64,000 nt of DNA from Paracoccaceae bacterium (GCA_009842205.1 VYFX01000011.1:62001-126000); one strand, 5' to 3'. Counted from the first letter of the stretch, positions 52,270-62,720 are shown. Notes: generated by a model from the letters alone, not told the origin. Translations and numbers: made by a program.

Positions 52270-52449
52270 TATTGATGTGTGCAAACAAGTAGCAGTTATT
52301 GTGTGGAAAGAAAACTATCCACCAGAAATAGGTATTCCATCCAGAATACATTTAATCTCTGACACGAATAATTCTAATGGAAATAGTATGGGGTGATACC
52401 TATTTTTAGCCCAAAGAATTAGTGACTGGTATCCGAATTTAGATCTGAA

Positions 52450-52983
52450 ATGACTGTAAGAAGAATATTATACTATCCCAATCCTGCCCTCAGGAAGGAA
52501 GCAAAGCTGATAAGCAAGATCACCAGAGAAACACGTCATTTGGCACGAGATATGCTTGATACCATGTATGATGCGGGGGGCATTGGATTGGCTGCTCCAC
52601 AAATCGGTGTCAACCTTCAAATGTTTACCATGGATTGTGGCAATGAAGATGAACCGGCCAGAGTGTTCATCAACCCAACAATTATCGATTCTTCCGAGGA
52701 AACTGAAACAGCCCAGGAGGGATGCCTGTCATTTCCCGAGCAATATGTTGATATTGAGAGACCTTTTCATTGTAGTGTCAGATACAGAAATCTTGTGGGA
52801 AAAATTGTCAAGGAAAGTTTTGAGGGGCTTGAAGCCCGATGTGTTCAGCACGAAATCGATCACTTAAAGGGCAAGTTATTCATTGACCATGTATCCATCT
52901 TGCAAAGAAACATACTGCTTCATAACCTGAAAAAGTTATTGGCAGAAAGGCAAGTAAGGGGACCAAAGTTTCAAAGAAGTTGA
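52450..52983 (+). CDS. def: Peptide deformylase
   Basis: This 177-residue metalloprotease removes the formyl group from new proteins. All three motifs are present: GIGLAAPQIG (residues 44-53), EGCLS with metal ligand C92, and HEIDH with H134, E135, H138. Forms the standard def-fmt pair. Confidence 0.96.
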   Translation: MTVRRILYYPNPALRKEAKLISKITRETRHLARDMLDTMYDAGGIGLAAPQIGVNLQMFTMDCGNEDEPARVFINPTIIDSSEETETAQEGCLSFPEQYVDIERPFHCSVRYRNLVGKIVKESFEGLEARCVQHEIDHLKGKLFIDHVSILQRNILLHNLKKLLAERQVRGPKFQRS

Positions 52984-53076
52984 AAGTTTTAACCCTAACT
53001 TAATTCGTTTACAACTTTACCCAGATTTAGTACCCGGGAAAGCACCACTGATTTAAGAAATCTGGAATATTGAACC

Positions 53077-53997
53077 GTGAATAAAAGCAAACGAATTGTG
53101 ATGATGGGGTCTTCTCAATTTGCTATTCCGACCCTGGAATTATTGCTTCAAAGGGGTTACGAGATCATTGCTGTTTATACACAACCACCACGAAGCGCGA
53201 ACAGGGGAAAGAAAATCACTCCAACACCGATTCATGAGGTAGCTGTGAAGAATGATCTCAAGGTGTTTACACCCTTGGATTTTAGTGATGAAGATTCAAT
53301 CAGGCAATTTGAGAGTTTGGAACCGGATGTAGCCGTTGTGGTTTCTTACGGATTGATATTACCAGGCAGTCTACTGGACATTCCCCGCTTTGGTTTTCTG
53401 AATATTCATCCTTCACTTCTACCTCGATGGCGTGGTGCAGCCCCAATACAAAGGGCATTGATTGAGGGTGATAACAAAACAGGTTTATCAATTATCAAGG
53501 TTACCGAGAAACTAGATGCCGGACCGATTTTCCTCAAGGAGGAAATGGAAATCGATCAGGGGATAACAGCGAGTGAATTGTCGGATGAACTCGCAGTAAA
53601 GGGTGCTGACCTATTGTGTAGGGTTATGGACAATCTGGAGACCATTAATCCAGCCGAACAAAGCCATACAGGAATCAGTTATGCCAAAAAAATTGACAAG
53701 ACAGAAACCAGAATAGATTGGAATTTACCTGCCGAGGAAGTCTATAACAAAATTCATGGATTATCCTACCAACCGGGAGCCTGGTTTGAACATAGGGGAG
53801 TTCGAATAAAAATTCTAAAATGCGAATTAATTGCAAGGAATGGCAAACCTGGTCAGGTTTTGGATCAGGATATGACCTTGTCTTGTTTAAAGGGTTCGAT
53901 TAGACCGACTTTGATCCAGCGTCAGGGAAAAACTCCCATGAACCTTAAGGATTTCCTGCGAGGGTATAAATTGGAAATTGGTGAAAAACTGTCCTGA
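53077..53997 (+). CDS. fmt: Methionyl-tRNA formyltransferase
   Basis: This 306-residue enzyme formylates initiator Met-tRNA. The hydrolase fold has YGLILPGSLLDIPRFGFLNIHPSLLPRWRG-type motif (here AsnIleHisPro-SerLeuLeu), AAPIQRALIEGD and LDAGPIFL; the C-terminal OB domain begins near residue 205. Start GTG 53077 gives the usual short N-terminus. The stop lies within a hairpin. Pairs with def. Confidence 0.95.
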   Translation: MNKSKRIVMMGSSQFAIPTLELLLQRGYEIIAVYTQPPRSANRGKKITPTPIHEVAVKNDLKVFTPLDFSDEDSIRQFESLEPDVAVVVSYGLILPGSLLDIPRFGFLNIHPSLLPRWRGAAPIQRALIEGDNKTGLSIIKVTEKLDAGPIFLKEEMEIDQGITASELSDELAVKGADLLCRVMDNLETINPAEQSHTGISYAKKIDKTETRIDWNLPAEEVYNKIHGLSYQPGAWFEHRGVRIKILKCELIARNGKPGQVLDQDMTLSCLKGSIRPTLIQRQGKTPMNLKDFLRGYKLEIGEKLS

Positions 53998-54006
53998 TTG
54001 TCAGGA
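53992..54006. terminator. Hairpin at the end of fmt
   Basis: TCCTGA (53992-53997), loop TTG, TCAGGA (54001-54006): six perfect pairs overlapping the fmt stop codon. Located between convergent genes; no T-run, so a weak or bidirectional terminator at most. Confidence 0.35.
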
Positions 54007-54033
54007 TTCGAAGAATTAATATACAAATTCCAT

Positions 54034-54927
54034 TTACATTTCCCTCAGGAGAGCCTTAACAACTTTGGCTGCGTTGGCCGCTGCCAATTGAATGAACACT
54101 TCCATTTGGTTGGCCTTGTCGCTGCCGCCAGCAAGATCTGCCAGACTTCGGACAGCAAGGAACGGAACATCGTTGGCCCATGCCACATGTGCAACGGCAG
54201 CACTCTCCATGTCGAGCACCTGTGCGCCAAACGTCTCGTGAATGTATCTGCGGAACTCGGCGTTATCGATAAAAGCCCCACCCGAAACGCCGGAACCTCC
54301 CACTGAAATCTTCGGAGTTTCAGGTAGGCATAGGCCTCCATCAGTACATCGCTCCAGAACTACGCTTCCAGCCGCTTGAAGAGCGCTTTCAAGTAGTTCT
54401 TGGTCGACAGGAAACCAGAATCTTGTTTCGGGTGCATCCAATCCTTCCCGAACCACAGTGACAGACCTCGGGAACATCATCCCGAAGTTTCCATACGGAT
54501 GCTCAAAAAAAGGTATGGTCTCCCAACCTTCTTCGATCTGGCGGGCAAAGACCATCTCCAAATACTGCCCCCATTTTTCGGCAATGACGACATCGCCGAT
54601 GTCGAATTGTGGATCCACTCCCCCGGCGATTCCTGAGAATACAATGCTACGAATGTTGAATTGATCTAAGGCAAGTTGTACGGTCATGGCTGCGTTCACC
54701 ATGCTGATGCCGCTCAGGAAAAGCACCACATTCTGTCCTTCAAGAACCCCTGTTGTGAACTCAATTCCGTTTATGTGGTGAACTGATCCGTCTTCAATCT
54801 CAGATTTAAGTATTTCAAGCTCTGGTACAAACGCTGACACGACTGCAATTCTTTCACCTATCAATTCTTCAGACTTGGCAACGGATGTGAGGGCAATTAA
54901 GATCGTGGTAATCACCAGCATCACCAT
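54034..54927 (-). CDS. Exported 5'-methylthioadenosine/S-adenosylhomocysteine nucleosidase-like protein
   Basis: This is a nucleoside phosphorylase-fold protein with MTA/SAH nucleosidase features: SGIAGGVDPQFDIGDVVIAE, the late DMESAAVAHVA with the catalytic-type Glu, and the VRSLADLAGG (xxR-D) motif. Unusually, the start is a hydrophobic segment VMLVITTILIALTSVAKSEE, so it is probably exported to the periplasm. I start at ATG 54927 for this reason; a longer frame reaches 55059 with an unlikely 44-residue extension. Cytosolic MTA nucleosidases lack this segment. About 300 residues long, above the usual 230. Confidence 0.8.
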   Translation of the reverse strand: MVMLVITTILIALTSVAKSEELIGERIAVVSAFVPELEILKSEIEDGSVHHINGIEFTTGVLEGQNVVLFLSGISMVNAAMTVQLALDQFNIRSIVFSGIAGGVDPQFDIGDVVIAEKWGQYLEMVFARQIEEGWETIPFFEHPYGNFGMMFPRSVTVVREGLDAPETRFWFPVDQELLESALQAAGSVVLERCTDGGLCLPETPKISVGGSGVSGGAFIDNAEFRRYIHETFGAQVLDMESAAVAHVAWANDVPFLAVRSLADLAGGSDKANQMEVFIQLAAANAAKVVKALLREM

Positions 54928-55454
54928 ACCAGTTGTGAATCTGTTCGAGCTATACAGAACGGTATTATTGACTACTGCCCAATTCTTCTCAATTATCATT
55001 CCTAGTTTATCTGTGTTTTTGTAAACACATTCCATATCCGTAACATCATTCATCATCATTTTAGCTTGTACTTATAGTAATCAGTATCAACTCAGAAAAT
55101 GGGTGATTTTCACGCAAGACCAACAAATTTTCTTAAACCAGTTACTACAGATCACACGTTTTGTCTTTCCCAAACACACTAGATAAACCTCTCCTGTCCG
55201 ATTAATACTAGTGATTTCTACCTGAACATGAAATGGTAGTTAGGCTGCCAAAAGCAATTGCTTTCACCATCGTTTTAGTAACAACTACCGACGGTTCCAG
55301 ATCAATTAATCCAGATGAGTTATATTGGAAGCCAATACCGATAATCTTAAAACAAGATCAAAACCAACTTTACCTTAGGACAACACATTCCAAACCATTG
55401 TGTTCCAACAACTCATCCAGAAAAAACCAGTTCAACTTGTTGTGAAAACTACTG
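54928..55454. other. 527-base gap before the outer-membrane protein
   Basis: No supported gene. A plus-strand open frame at 55233-55445 gives a low-complexity 70-residue product with no family resemblance, and a minus-strand piece reads GIGFQYNSSGLIDLEPSVV, which vaguely resembles an outer-membrane barrel strand. Neither is convincing. The base composition is AT-rich. Confidence 0.35.
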
Positions 55455-56327
55455 TCAAAACATATGTCGTAGGGAAATTCTAATTCCATGCCCTCTTATT
55501 TTGGCATGTGCAGGAGCAAGTGTGGGGAGGGGGGTATCTTCACGGTTTTCATCTCGCCAGACTATATTACCTCCACCAGTACCTGTCTCTATTATACCAA
55601 GGTCAGTATAACGCCAACCAAGGTCAAGAATCATTTGTTCATTCAAAGCGATACCGATTCCTGAAGTTATCATCCATATTTGATCTGAATTTTTATTACC
55701 AGGCATGAATGTATCGTGAGAAGGGGGAAAATTCAGTGTAGTTGTTCCAATTTTGTGTCGAACCAATCCGATACCCGCGCCAATATACGGCACAAACCTG
55801 TTTTTTCCCGGTCTATTGAAATCAATAAAAAAAGCTAATGTTCCTGAAATTGACGATAGGTTCGCGGTAACAGTTTGTTTTTCAAGTGAAGTTCTTTCGA
55901 AATTGGCTTCACCTTTGAAAGTATAACTTGGTCGATATTCAAGAAGAAATTCATAGCGAAGAGATGTATCTGTTTCAAATCCCAAACCAAATTCAAGTAC
56001 ATTCGTTGTTCCGAAATCACCATACGAACGCCTATATGGATGACCATCATTGGTGCTTGAACCACAACCATAGAGTTGAGCAAAATTATTATCTCTGCAA
56101 TTAACGTCAGTGAACTCAGTTTTGGATAGTCTTTCAAGCCCTATTCCTGCTCGGTAGTAATGACCTTCGGCAATTAAACTATCGGTTGAGGCTACCCAAA
56201 AGCTAACAAGTGTTGTAAGAAATACACCCAACCTACTTACAATTTTTTTGGCATCAGAAAATTTCGTATTCCGACAGTGAAGACTAATGCAAAATGGGTA
56301 TTTCGTAGAATTTTTCACAGAGATCAT
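55455..56327 (-). CDS. Outer-membrane beta-barrel protein (small porin-like)
   Basis: This 290-residue protein has a long basic N-terminus, a hydrophobic signal segment (about residues 32-53, VSRLGVFLTTLVSFWVAS) and a body of alternating beta strands (YYRAGIGLERLSK, LRYEFLLEYRPSYTF, FVPYIGAGIGLVRHKIG, LDLGWRYTDLGIIE) ending HGIRISLRHMF, with the terminal Phe of outer membrane barrels. It resembles the OMP_b-brl/eight-stranded group. The extended N-terminal region before the signal is unusual, but no later ATG is available. Ligand unknown. Confidence 0.78.
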   Translation of the reverse strand: MISVKNSTKYPFCISLHCRNTKFSDAKKIVSRLGVFLTTLVSFWVASTDSLIAEGHYYRAGIGLERLSKTEFTDVNCRDNNFAQLYGCGSSTNDGHPYRRSYGDFGTTNVLEFGLGFETDTSLRYEFLLEYRPSYTFKGEANFERTSLEKQTVTANLSSISGTLAFFIDFNRPGKNRFVPYIGAGIGLVRHKIGTTTLNFPPSHDTFMPGNKNSDQIWMITSGIGIALNEQMILDLGWRYTDLGIIETGTGGGNIVWRDENREDTPLPTLAPAHAKIRGHGIRISLRHMF

Positions 56328-56672
56328 AGTTAGTGTTTTAAATTTCCAAGATTATCGCACCAGTTGTAGATAGGCTATAAATGTTCATTTGCTTGGGTAT
56401 TTGCAGCAGCAATAATCAATGCTAATCCTCACATAAGAAAATTTAAAACATCTGGTGAAATATGATCTGACCAACGACAACAACTGCTCAAGTCCAAATT
56501 TTGAAAAATTGGTTAATTATTTTTGTTTCAATATAACGGGAAGAATTTAATTTTGCCTTCCAAAATGTCTAGTATGCGATTTACATACATAAATGAATGC
56601 TGTTTTGTAGCACAAGGGAAACCAAAATCAAGGTCGATCTGAGGATTATCTGAATGTTCAGGAGATGGGTTT
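56328..56672. other. 345-base AT-rich gap
   Basis: Between the outer-membrane protein start and rnhA there is no open frame with recognisable content. It probably contains the rnhA transcript end and the promoter of the outer-membrane protein. Confidence 0.4.
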
Positions 56673-57572
56673 TCAAATATCCTGATTTCCTTTTGCAGCA
56701 GTATTTGCCAATTTGTCTGCCCGGTTATTACCTTCATTTTTATCGTGCCCCTTGACCCATTGCCATTTAACACAGTGCCTTGACGAATTCTCATCAAGTT
56801 TTTGCCATAATTCCTTGTTCTGTACTGGTCTGCGAGAGGTCAATTTCCAGTTATTGGACTTCCACTTGCTCAGCCATTTTGTAATACCTTCAATCAGGTA
56901 TTTGCTATCCGAAAAAATAGTAACCTCAGAATTTTCAGGGAGACTTTCCAAGACTTTAATGGCGCTGGTTATTTCCATGCGATTGTTTGTCGTATGTTCT
57001 TCAAAACCCGACATTTCGTAGGTTTGCTTCAATTGCCCGTCAGACCAGGCTTCCACAACAATACCCCAACCACCTTTACCAGGATTACCAAGACAGGAAC
57101 CATCTGTAAATGCAGTATATGTAGTGTTGTTGCTTGGTAATATCTTTGTTACCTTTGGCTTAGTAAAAGCCTCTCTTTTGGTTTCATCACCCTTGGTATT
57201 TGAAAGTTGCCAGGAGATGTTTCTCCTTGAATTCAGATAGTACAAGGTATTCCAAAGTTGAGTGATGGGACTCTGGTCTTTGAATAAAGGCAGTGAATTT
57301 TCATTAATCTGATCATTTGCATTACTTTCAAGACCATCCAAAATATACGAACTGTTAATGGATACCGCAATCGCTTCATTTCCTTCGGGTAATGTGGACA
57401 GGGTTGTAATGGCTGCCAACAAGTAAACCTCTCGCAGGGAGGAAGTTTCAAATGACCCAGTGAGTTCCTTGGTTGATTGTATGGAATTATTGGATGGTGA
57501 ATTGATCCGAACTGACCAGTGACCTATCCCCTTGCCTGCATGGTACTTGACTGAAATCAGGGCTCTTGTCAT
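56673..57572 (-). CDS. rnhA: Ribonuclease HI with duplicated degenerate N-terminal RNase H-like half
   Basis: This 299-residue protein has a normal RNase HI domain in residues 150-299 with the four catalytic acids D157 (FTDGSCLGNPGKGGWG), E200 (NNRMEI), D222 (FSDSKY) and D286 (NRADKLAN). It degrades RNA of RNA-DNA hybrids. Residues 1-135 read like an older copy of the same fold: LSTLPEGNEAIAVSINSSYI aligns with LESLPENSEVTIFSDSKYLI, followed by a matching WQLSNTKGDE against WQWVKGHDKNE. The acids are lost there (N73 or I72 in place of D222; Y50 at E200). So it is twice the usual length of about 150 residues. It starts 33 bases after ispH. Confidence 0.9.
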   Translation of the reverse strand: MTRALISVKYHAGKGIGHWSVRINSPSNNSIQSTKELTGSFETSSLREVYLLAAITTLSTLPEGNEAIAVSINSSYILDGLESNANDQINENSLPLFKDQSPITQLWNTLYYLNSRRNISWQLSNTKGDETKREAFTKPKVTKILPSNNTTYTAFTDGSCLGNPGKGGWGIVVEAWSDGQLKQTYEMSGFEEHTTNNRMEITSAIKVLESLPENSEVTIFSDSKYLIEGITKWLSKWKSNNWKLTSRRPVQNKELWQKLDENSSRHCVKWQWVKGHDKNEGNNRADKLANTAAKGNQDI

Positions 57573-57605
57573 TGGTGGTGCATGGAAATTTGATCGAGGG
57601 TATGA

Positions 57606-58562
57606 TTATGCTCGCAATTCCTTGGGCAAATTGAAGGTTACATTCTCTTTGATCGTTTCAAGTGAAACAAAATTCAGATTGAAATTCTTGTTAAGGAAAT
57701 CCTGGCATCGTTCAACGAGAATTTCCGGTGCGCTGGCACCTGATGTAAGCCCGATGGTTTTAAATCTCTTGATAAAATTCAAATCCATTTGATCGGGACC
57801 TGAAATAAGAAGGGAAAAGGCACAACCGTATTGAATACCAACTTCTACCAGACGCTTGGTGTTGGAGGAATTAGGGCTACCTATGACAAATAGACATTCA
57901 ATAAATGGAGCAGCCTTCTTTACAGCTTCCTGACGGTTGGTAGTGGCATAACAAATGTCGGACTTATGTGGCCCCTTGATATTTGGAAATCTTTCTTTGA
58001 GGGCAACGATGATAGGAGCTATATCATCAACTGAAAGGGTCGTCTGGGTTACATAAGCCATTTTGTCAGGATTACTCGGATTGAGCTTGGCAACATCGTC
58101 AACCGTTTCAACGAGGTGAATTTCACCAGATTGCAATTGTCCCAGGGTGCCCAAGGTTTCCGGGTGGCCGGCATGACCTATCATCACATTCTGTAATCCT
58201 TCCTTGTGATTTCTCTGGATTTCAACATGCACCTTTGAAACCAGTGGGCAAATGGCATCAAAAAACTTGAGATTGCGGTTTTTTGCCTTCTTGATTACCG
58301 ATTGGGCCACACCATGGGCTGATAGAACAACCGGACGATCATCAGGACACTCGTCCAGTGATTTGACAAAGACAACACCTTTTGCCCTAAGGGTATCCAC
58401 AACAAACTTGTTGTGGACGATTTCGTGCCTGACATAAACGGGTGGGCCCCATTTGACGAGGGATTGTTCAACAATTTCGACCGCCCTCTCCACACCTGCA
58501 CAAAACCCTCTCGGGGAAATCAGGTAAAGATCCAGATCTTGTTTTTCAGAAGGTGTAATCAT
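57606..58562 (-). CDS. ispH: 4-hydroxy-3-methylbut-2-enyl diphosphate reductase
   Basis: This 318-residue iron-sulfur enzyme catalyses the last step of the MEP isoprenoid pathway. Cys ligands are C21 ([12 protein letters not shown]) and two further Cys (ICPLVSKVH region and [15 protein letters not shown]); the catalytic pocket contains [15 protein letters not shown] and [11 protein letters not shown]. Ends in the family motif [10 protein letters not shown]. It precedes rnhA, the conserved pair. Confidence 0.95.
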   Translation of the reverse strand: MITPSEKQDLDLYLISPRGFCAGVERAVEIVEQSLVKWGPPVYVRHEIVHNKFVVDTLRAKGVVFVKSLDECPDDRPVVLSAHGVAQSVIKKAKNRNLKFFDAICPLVSKVHVEIQRNHKEGLQNVMIGHAGHPETLGTLGQLQSGEIHLVETVDDVAKLNPSNPDKMAYVTQTTLSVDDIAPIIVALKERFPNIKGPHKSDICYATTNRQEAVKKAAPFIECLFVIGSPNSSNTKRLVEVGIQYGCAFSLLISGPDQMDLNFIKRFKTIGLTSGASAPEILVERCQDFLNKNFNLNFVSLETIKENVTFNLPKELRA

Positions 58563-58862
58563 CAGATTTGTCTATCTCTACATCAGTATAAACGGTTATT
58601 TATAGGTTAGTTGATATATTTCAAAATAAAAGAAAAAAATTGTTCAGGTTCTTTTTCAGGCTACAAAATTGGTTCAAACCATCAGGAACGATTTCTGCCA
58701 ACCCAGGTAACAATCTTTTTGGAAATGTTGTTTCTTGGACTTGCTTGATCGTGTATTGACTATAACAAAAAATAATTGACATGCCCTTAGGCAGGTTGAA
58801 AACAAAGGTTTTTCACATATATCAGAGGCAAAAGTTTCTAAGGAATAATTTGGAGTTTCCAG
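58563..58862. other. 300-base gap between ispH and rpoZ
   Basis: No gene. This divergent region must contain promoters for both ispH and rpoZ; TTGACA at 58774-58779 is a perfect -35-like box, but no good -10 follows at the right distance. Confidence 0.4.
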
Positions 58863-59237
58863 ATGGCTCGTGTCACCACAGAGGATTGTATTGAAAAGGA
58901 ACCAAACAGGTTCAAGCTGGTTATGCTGGCAGCCCAGAGGGCAAAGGAATTGTCGAATGGCGATTATCCAACCGTTGAACTGGATAATGACAAACATACG
59001 GTTGTTGCCCTGAGGGAAATCGCCGAGGGAACACAACCGGTAGATTCTCTTCACCAAAGAGCTGTATACAAGCATCAGAAACATGCTGAAACACCACCTC
59101 TTGATGAAGAGGAGTTCAACTTCCAATTGGGATTGGATTCCTCCGACTATGGCGGCATAAAGGGAACCAGGGATTTTTCCTTTACCCCATTTGAAGACGA
59201 TATGGGCAGTCTTAATGACGAGGACGGAGAAAAATAA
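58863..59237 (+). CDS. rpoZ: RNA polymerase omega subunit
   Basis: This 124-residue omega has the conserved N-terminus [20 protein letters not shown] and [11 protein letters not shown], and ALREIAEG later, followed by an acidic tail. It helps assemble RNA polymerase and takes part in the ppGpp response; it sits directly before the rsh gene, overlapping by 23 bases. Confidence 0.95.
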   Translation: MARVTTEDCIEKEPNRFKLVMLAAQRAKELSNGDYPTVELDNDKHTVVALREIAEGTQPVDSLHQRAVYKHQKHAETPPLDEEEFNFQLGLDSSDYGGIKGTRDFSFTPFEDDMGSLNDEDGEK

Positions 59238-61452
59238 AATTACCAATGGTGATAACACCGTTGAGTATGACTGGGATAAAGTCCTAGAGGAATTATTAGC
59301 GAAAATATCCTCATATGAAGCCCATCCTGACACCGAGAAGGTCAGGGAAGCCTATTATTTCGCCTTTGAATGTCATAAGGACCAGAAAAGGAAATCCGGT
59401 GAACCCTATTTTACACACCTGGTTGCCGTAGCCAATATTCTTGCTGACAAACAGCTTCATTCAGACATCATAATTGCGGCCTTGCTGCATGATTCAATCG
59501 AGGATACAGAAGGGATCGTCTATAAAAGCATCCAGAAGAAATTCGGGCATGAGATAGCCGGTATCGTAGATGGTGTAACCAAAATAACCGAGTTGAACCT
59601 GGATCCAACCGTACAAAAACAGGCTGCCAATGTTCAAAAACTCATAGTGGCTGTGGCCAAGGATGATCGGGTTATCCTGGTAAAACTTGCCGACCGCCTT
59701 CACAACCTTCAGACCATTGAACATCTTTCCCCGGCCAAACAGCGTTTCAAAGCCAAGGAAACCATGGAATTTTATGCCCCGATTGCCGAATTACTGGGAC
59801 TTAGGGCATGGCATGATGAATTAGAGGACCTAGCTTTTGAAATCCTGTATCCAAGGGCCCGTCAATCGGTAGTGAAATATATTGAGGAATTGAGGTGGAC
59901 GGCAGAACAAAAAAATGTTTCCACGGAACCATTGATGGATCAAATCACCAAGCAGCTGGAACGAATGTTACTCCAAAAGGGTTTGACGGGAGTCAGAATC
60001 GAAAGCAGGGAAAAACTGCCCTATTCCGTGTGGCGAAAAATGAGAACGGGGCGCAAGAAAATATCTTCCATATTCGATCTCTATGGCATCAGGATAATTA
60101 CCAGAATCGAGGATGATGTCTATGTTGCCCTTGGTGCCATTCACAATAAATGGCAAGCCCTGCCCAACAGGTTCAAGGATTACATCAGTCATCCCAAGCC
60201 GAATGGTTATAGGTCAGTCCATACGACAGTGGCCTATGATACGGAACACCGTGTTGAGTTTCAAATCAGGACAAGGTTGATGCATGAGGTTGCCGAGACA
60301 GGCATTGCCAACCATTGGCAGTACAAGGAAGGGGTTCAAATGGCCAACCCCTACATGATCAATTCATCGGTTTGGAAACAGAAACTGGACAATGTTTTGA
60401 CGGAAAGTTCCGACAAGCTGGACTTTTTGGATCACCTCAGGGAAGAGATCAACGCCCGTAGTGTATTCTGTTATACACCCTCTTTTGAGGTTGTCTGGCT
60501 TTCCAAGAATGCAACAATACTGGATTACGCCTATGAGTTGAACAGGGATCTGGGCAACAGGGCCATCAGCGCCACCATTGATGGTGAAGTAGTTCAACTG
60601 GACAATCAGGTGGTTAATGGCCAGGTTATCAACATCATTACGGCTCCCGACAATTACATTGATGAAAAAAAGAAACTCTGTGCCTCAACCAAGAAAAGCC
60701 AACGGTATATTGAGGAGCTTGAAGCTGAGCTGAAGATTGATGAGGCCATTCAGTACGGCAGAAATACCCTTCGTCATTATCTTGAGGATAATGGGAAGGT
60801 ATTTTCTGAAAAAGCGGTACGGACAGCAGCTGAAATACTCAAAATCAAGAGTGGTGATGAACTTCTCAGAAGAATTGGGAATCTGGAAATCAATTCCAGG
60901 GATGTGTTGGTCGTGCTTTACCCTGACACCTCACTATCAGCACCAACCAATGAAAGACCCGAACAATTGATTCTGGGAATAGACAAGGATACCCTCCCCG
61001 AGATGGCAACCTGTTGTTATCCCCTTCCCGGAGATCGAATTATCGGATTCCAAAATGATGACAATACCATTACGGTTCATGTGTTTGATTGCCAGGTACT
61101 GGAAGAGAACAAACTGTACGATAGATGGATTGATCTTGAATGGCACCCCGGGCCCTATGGTATAGACCATCCCGCAAAACTGGATATTATCATGTCAAAC
61201 CGGCCGGGAGCTTTGGGTGAAGTTTGTACGGCAATCGGTACGATGCAGGCAAATATCCGTAATGTCGTAGTAGAGTCGAGAACCCTTGAAAGTTTCCATT
61301 TTCTATTGGAGGTCGAGGTCAATCACCTCAAGCACCTTTATGATTTGATCGGATTTGTAGGGTCCAAGCAATGTGTGAGGAGCATTTCAAGATATCAGGC
61401 GACCTCAATTTCTTCGGTATACCCTGATCAAACCCTTGAAACAGCCCTTTGA
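59215..61452 (+). CDS. rsh: Bifunctional (p)ppGpp synthetase/hydrolase RelA/SpoT homologue
   Basis: This 745-residue stringent-response enzyme makes and degrades (p)ppGpp. The HD hydrolase domain has [14 protein letters not shown] and LLHDSIEDT; the synthetase domain has [20 protein letters not shown], where RxKD marks bifunctional enzymes. TGS (about 395-455) and ACT (about 665-740, [17 protein letters not shown]) domains follow. ATG 59215 overlaps rpoZ; an upstream TTG is less likely. Single-copy in most alphaproteobacteria. Confidence 0.95.
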   Translation: MTRTEKNKITNGDNTVEYDWDKVLEELLAKISSYEAHPDTEKVREAYYFAFECHKDQKRKSGEPYFTHLVAVANILADKQLHSDIIIAALLHDSIEDTEGIVYKSIQKKFGHEIAGIVDGVTKITELNLDPTVQKQAANVQKLIVAVAKDDRVILVKLADRLHNLQTIEHLSPAKQRFKAKETMEFYAPIAELLGLRAWHDELEDLAFEILYPRARQSVVKYIEELRWTAEQKNVSTEPLMDQITKQLERMLLQKGLTGVRIESREKLPYSVWRKMRTGRKKISSIFDLYGIRIITRIEDDVYVALGAIHNKWQALPNRFKDYISHPKPNGYRSVHTTVAYDTEHRVEFQIRTRLMHEVAETGIANHWQYKEGVQMANPYMINSSVWKQKLDNVLTESSDKLDFLDHLREEINARSVFCYTPSFEVVWLSKNATILDYAYELNRDLGNRAISATIDGEVVQLDNQVVNGQVINIITAPDNYIDEKKKLCASTKKSQRYIEELEAELKIDEAIQYGRNTLRHYLEDNGKVFSEKAVRTAAEILKIKSGDELLRRIGNLEINSRDVLVVLYPDTSLSAPTNERPEQLILGIDKDTLPEMATCCYPLPGDRIIGFQNDDNTITVHVFDCQVLEENKLYDRWIDLEWHPGPYGIDHPAKLDIIMSNRPGALGEVCTAIGTMQANIRNVVVESRTLESFHFLLEVEVNHLKHLYDLIGFVGSKQCVRSISRYQATSISSVYPDQTLETAL

Positions 61453-61494
61453 ATTAACTTATCAATATCAGCATAGGATTGTTTTGGAGATTTT

Positions 61495-62250
61495 ATGGTT
61501 ATGTCCAACTATTTGCGTCTTGGTGTGAATATTGACCATGTTGCTACAGTTAGAAATGCCCGGGGAAGTGATTATCCCGATCCGGTAGATGCTGCCATAC
61601 TTGCAGAGGAGGCCGGTGCCGATGGTATTACTGCCCATCTCAGGGAAGACCGAAGGCACATCAGGGACCGTGACATTGCAAGGTTGAAGGATACCTTGAA
61701 AGTTCCCCTCAATCTTGAGATGGCGGCAACCGAAGAAATGCAACAGATTGCCCTCAAGCACAAACCCCATGCCATTTGCCTTGTTCCCGAACGACGCCAG
61801 GAGCGGACGACCGAAGCGGGTTTGGATGTATTTGGACAAAAGGAAGCCTTGGGTAAGTATATCAAGCCATTGCAAAGTGCCGGTTGCCGGATTTCGTTGT
61901 TTATCGGAACGGATCTCAAACAGATCAGAGCAGCATCAGAAATCGGTGCCCAGGTTGTTGAAATACACACGGGACCCTATTGTGAGGCGCAATACGATGG
62001 TCTGGACCAGGCCATATCAAGGGAATTAGACAAAATCAAAACGGCAGCACAAGTGGCCCATGAGTTGGGACTGGAGGTTCATGCAGGACATGGCTTGACC
62101 TTTCAATCCGTTAGGGAAATAGCATCCATCGGAATAATAAGGGAACTCAACATTGGTCATTTTCTGATTGGCGAAGCCATTTTTTCCGGCCTCAAGGAAG
62201 CAGTGCAAGCCATGCGTCGGGCCATGGATGAAGCCAGAAATGGCCAATAA
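61495..62250 (+). CDS. pdxJ: Pyridoxine 5'-phosphate synthase
   Basis: This 251-residue TIM-barrel enzyme condenses 1-deoxyxylulose 5-phosphate and aminoacetone phosphate in vitamin B6 synthesis. Signatures: LGVNIDHVATVRNARG, GADGITAHLREDRRHI, LNLEMAATEEM and VHAGHGLTFQSV. It lies 42 bases after rsh; a start two codons later (61501) is possible. Confidence 0.95.
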   Translation: MVMSNYLRLGVNIDHVATVRNARGSDYPDPVDAAILAEEAGADGITAHLREDRRHIRDRDIARLKDTLKVPLNLEMAATEEMQQIALKHKPHAICLVPERRQERTTEAGLDVFGQKEALGKYIKPLQSAGCRISLFIGTDLKQIRAASEIGAQVVEIHTGPYCEAQYDGLDQAISRELDKIKTAAQVAHELGLEVHAGHGLTFQSVREIASIGIIRELNIGHFLIGEAIFSGLKEAVQAMRRAMDEARNGQ

Positions 62251-62285
62251 GAACCAATTTGGCATGGCAATGGGCATAGATAGCG

Positions 62286-62720
62286 GTGATTATTGGTATC
62301 GGCATTGATATCGTGAATATATTACGTCTGGAAGGAGCACTTTCCCGTCATGGTGATCGATTTCTGGAAAGGATATTTACACCTCATGAAAGACAGTTTG
62401 CCCAGCGCTTTCCCAACCAGTCGGGAGTATTGGCCAAAAGATGGGCAGCCAAGGAGGCGTGCTCAAAAGCCTTGGGTACCGGAATGAGACAAGGGGTCAG
62501 ATGGCAGGATTTGGAGGTTAGTAATCTAAACAATGGTTTTCCGTCTATGAATATCCATGGCAAGGCCAAGAACCGGTTGGATGAACTTGTACCACAGGGC
62601 TGGGAGCCGGAAATATTTCTGACCATGTCCGATGATTACCCTTGGGCCATTGCCAAGGTTGTCATTCAGGCAAGAAAGTGTGTTGAGCCTGCTCTTGCAA
62701 CATCGGGCAACAAAAAATAA
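62286..62720 (+). CDS. acpS: Holo-[acyl-carrier-protein] synthase
   Basis: This 144-residue phosphopantetheinyl transferase activates ACP. Signatures: IGIGIDIVNILRLE, ERIFTPHERQFAQRF and WAAKEACSKALGTG, with Asp and Glu Mg ligands. Start GTG 62286. It belongs to the usual pdxJ-acpS-lepB order, but another gene is placed before lepB. Confidence 0.95.
   Translation: MIIGIGIDIVNILRLEGALSRHGDRFLERIFTPHERQFAQRFPNQSGVLAKRWAAKEACSKALGTGMRQGVRWQDLEVSNLNNGFPSMNIHGKAKNRLDELVPQGWEPEIFLTMSDDYPWAIAKVVIQARKCVEPALATSGNKK

Noticed and set aside
55233-55445. 70-residue plus-strand frame
   Set aside because: Low-complexity, no ribosome binding site, no relatives recognised.
58774-58800. TTGACA box as a promoter for rpoZ
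   Set aside because: The -35 is perfect, but no acceptable -10 follows at 16-18 bases, so I did not list it as a promoter.
58674-59333. 219-residue open frame on the minus strand
   Set aside because: It is antisense to rpoZ and the rsh start, with hydrophobic, unpatterned content; rpoZ is clearly real.
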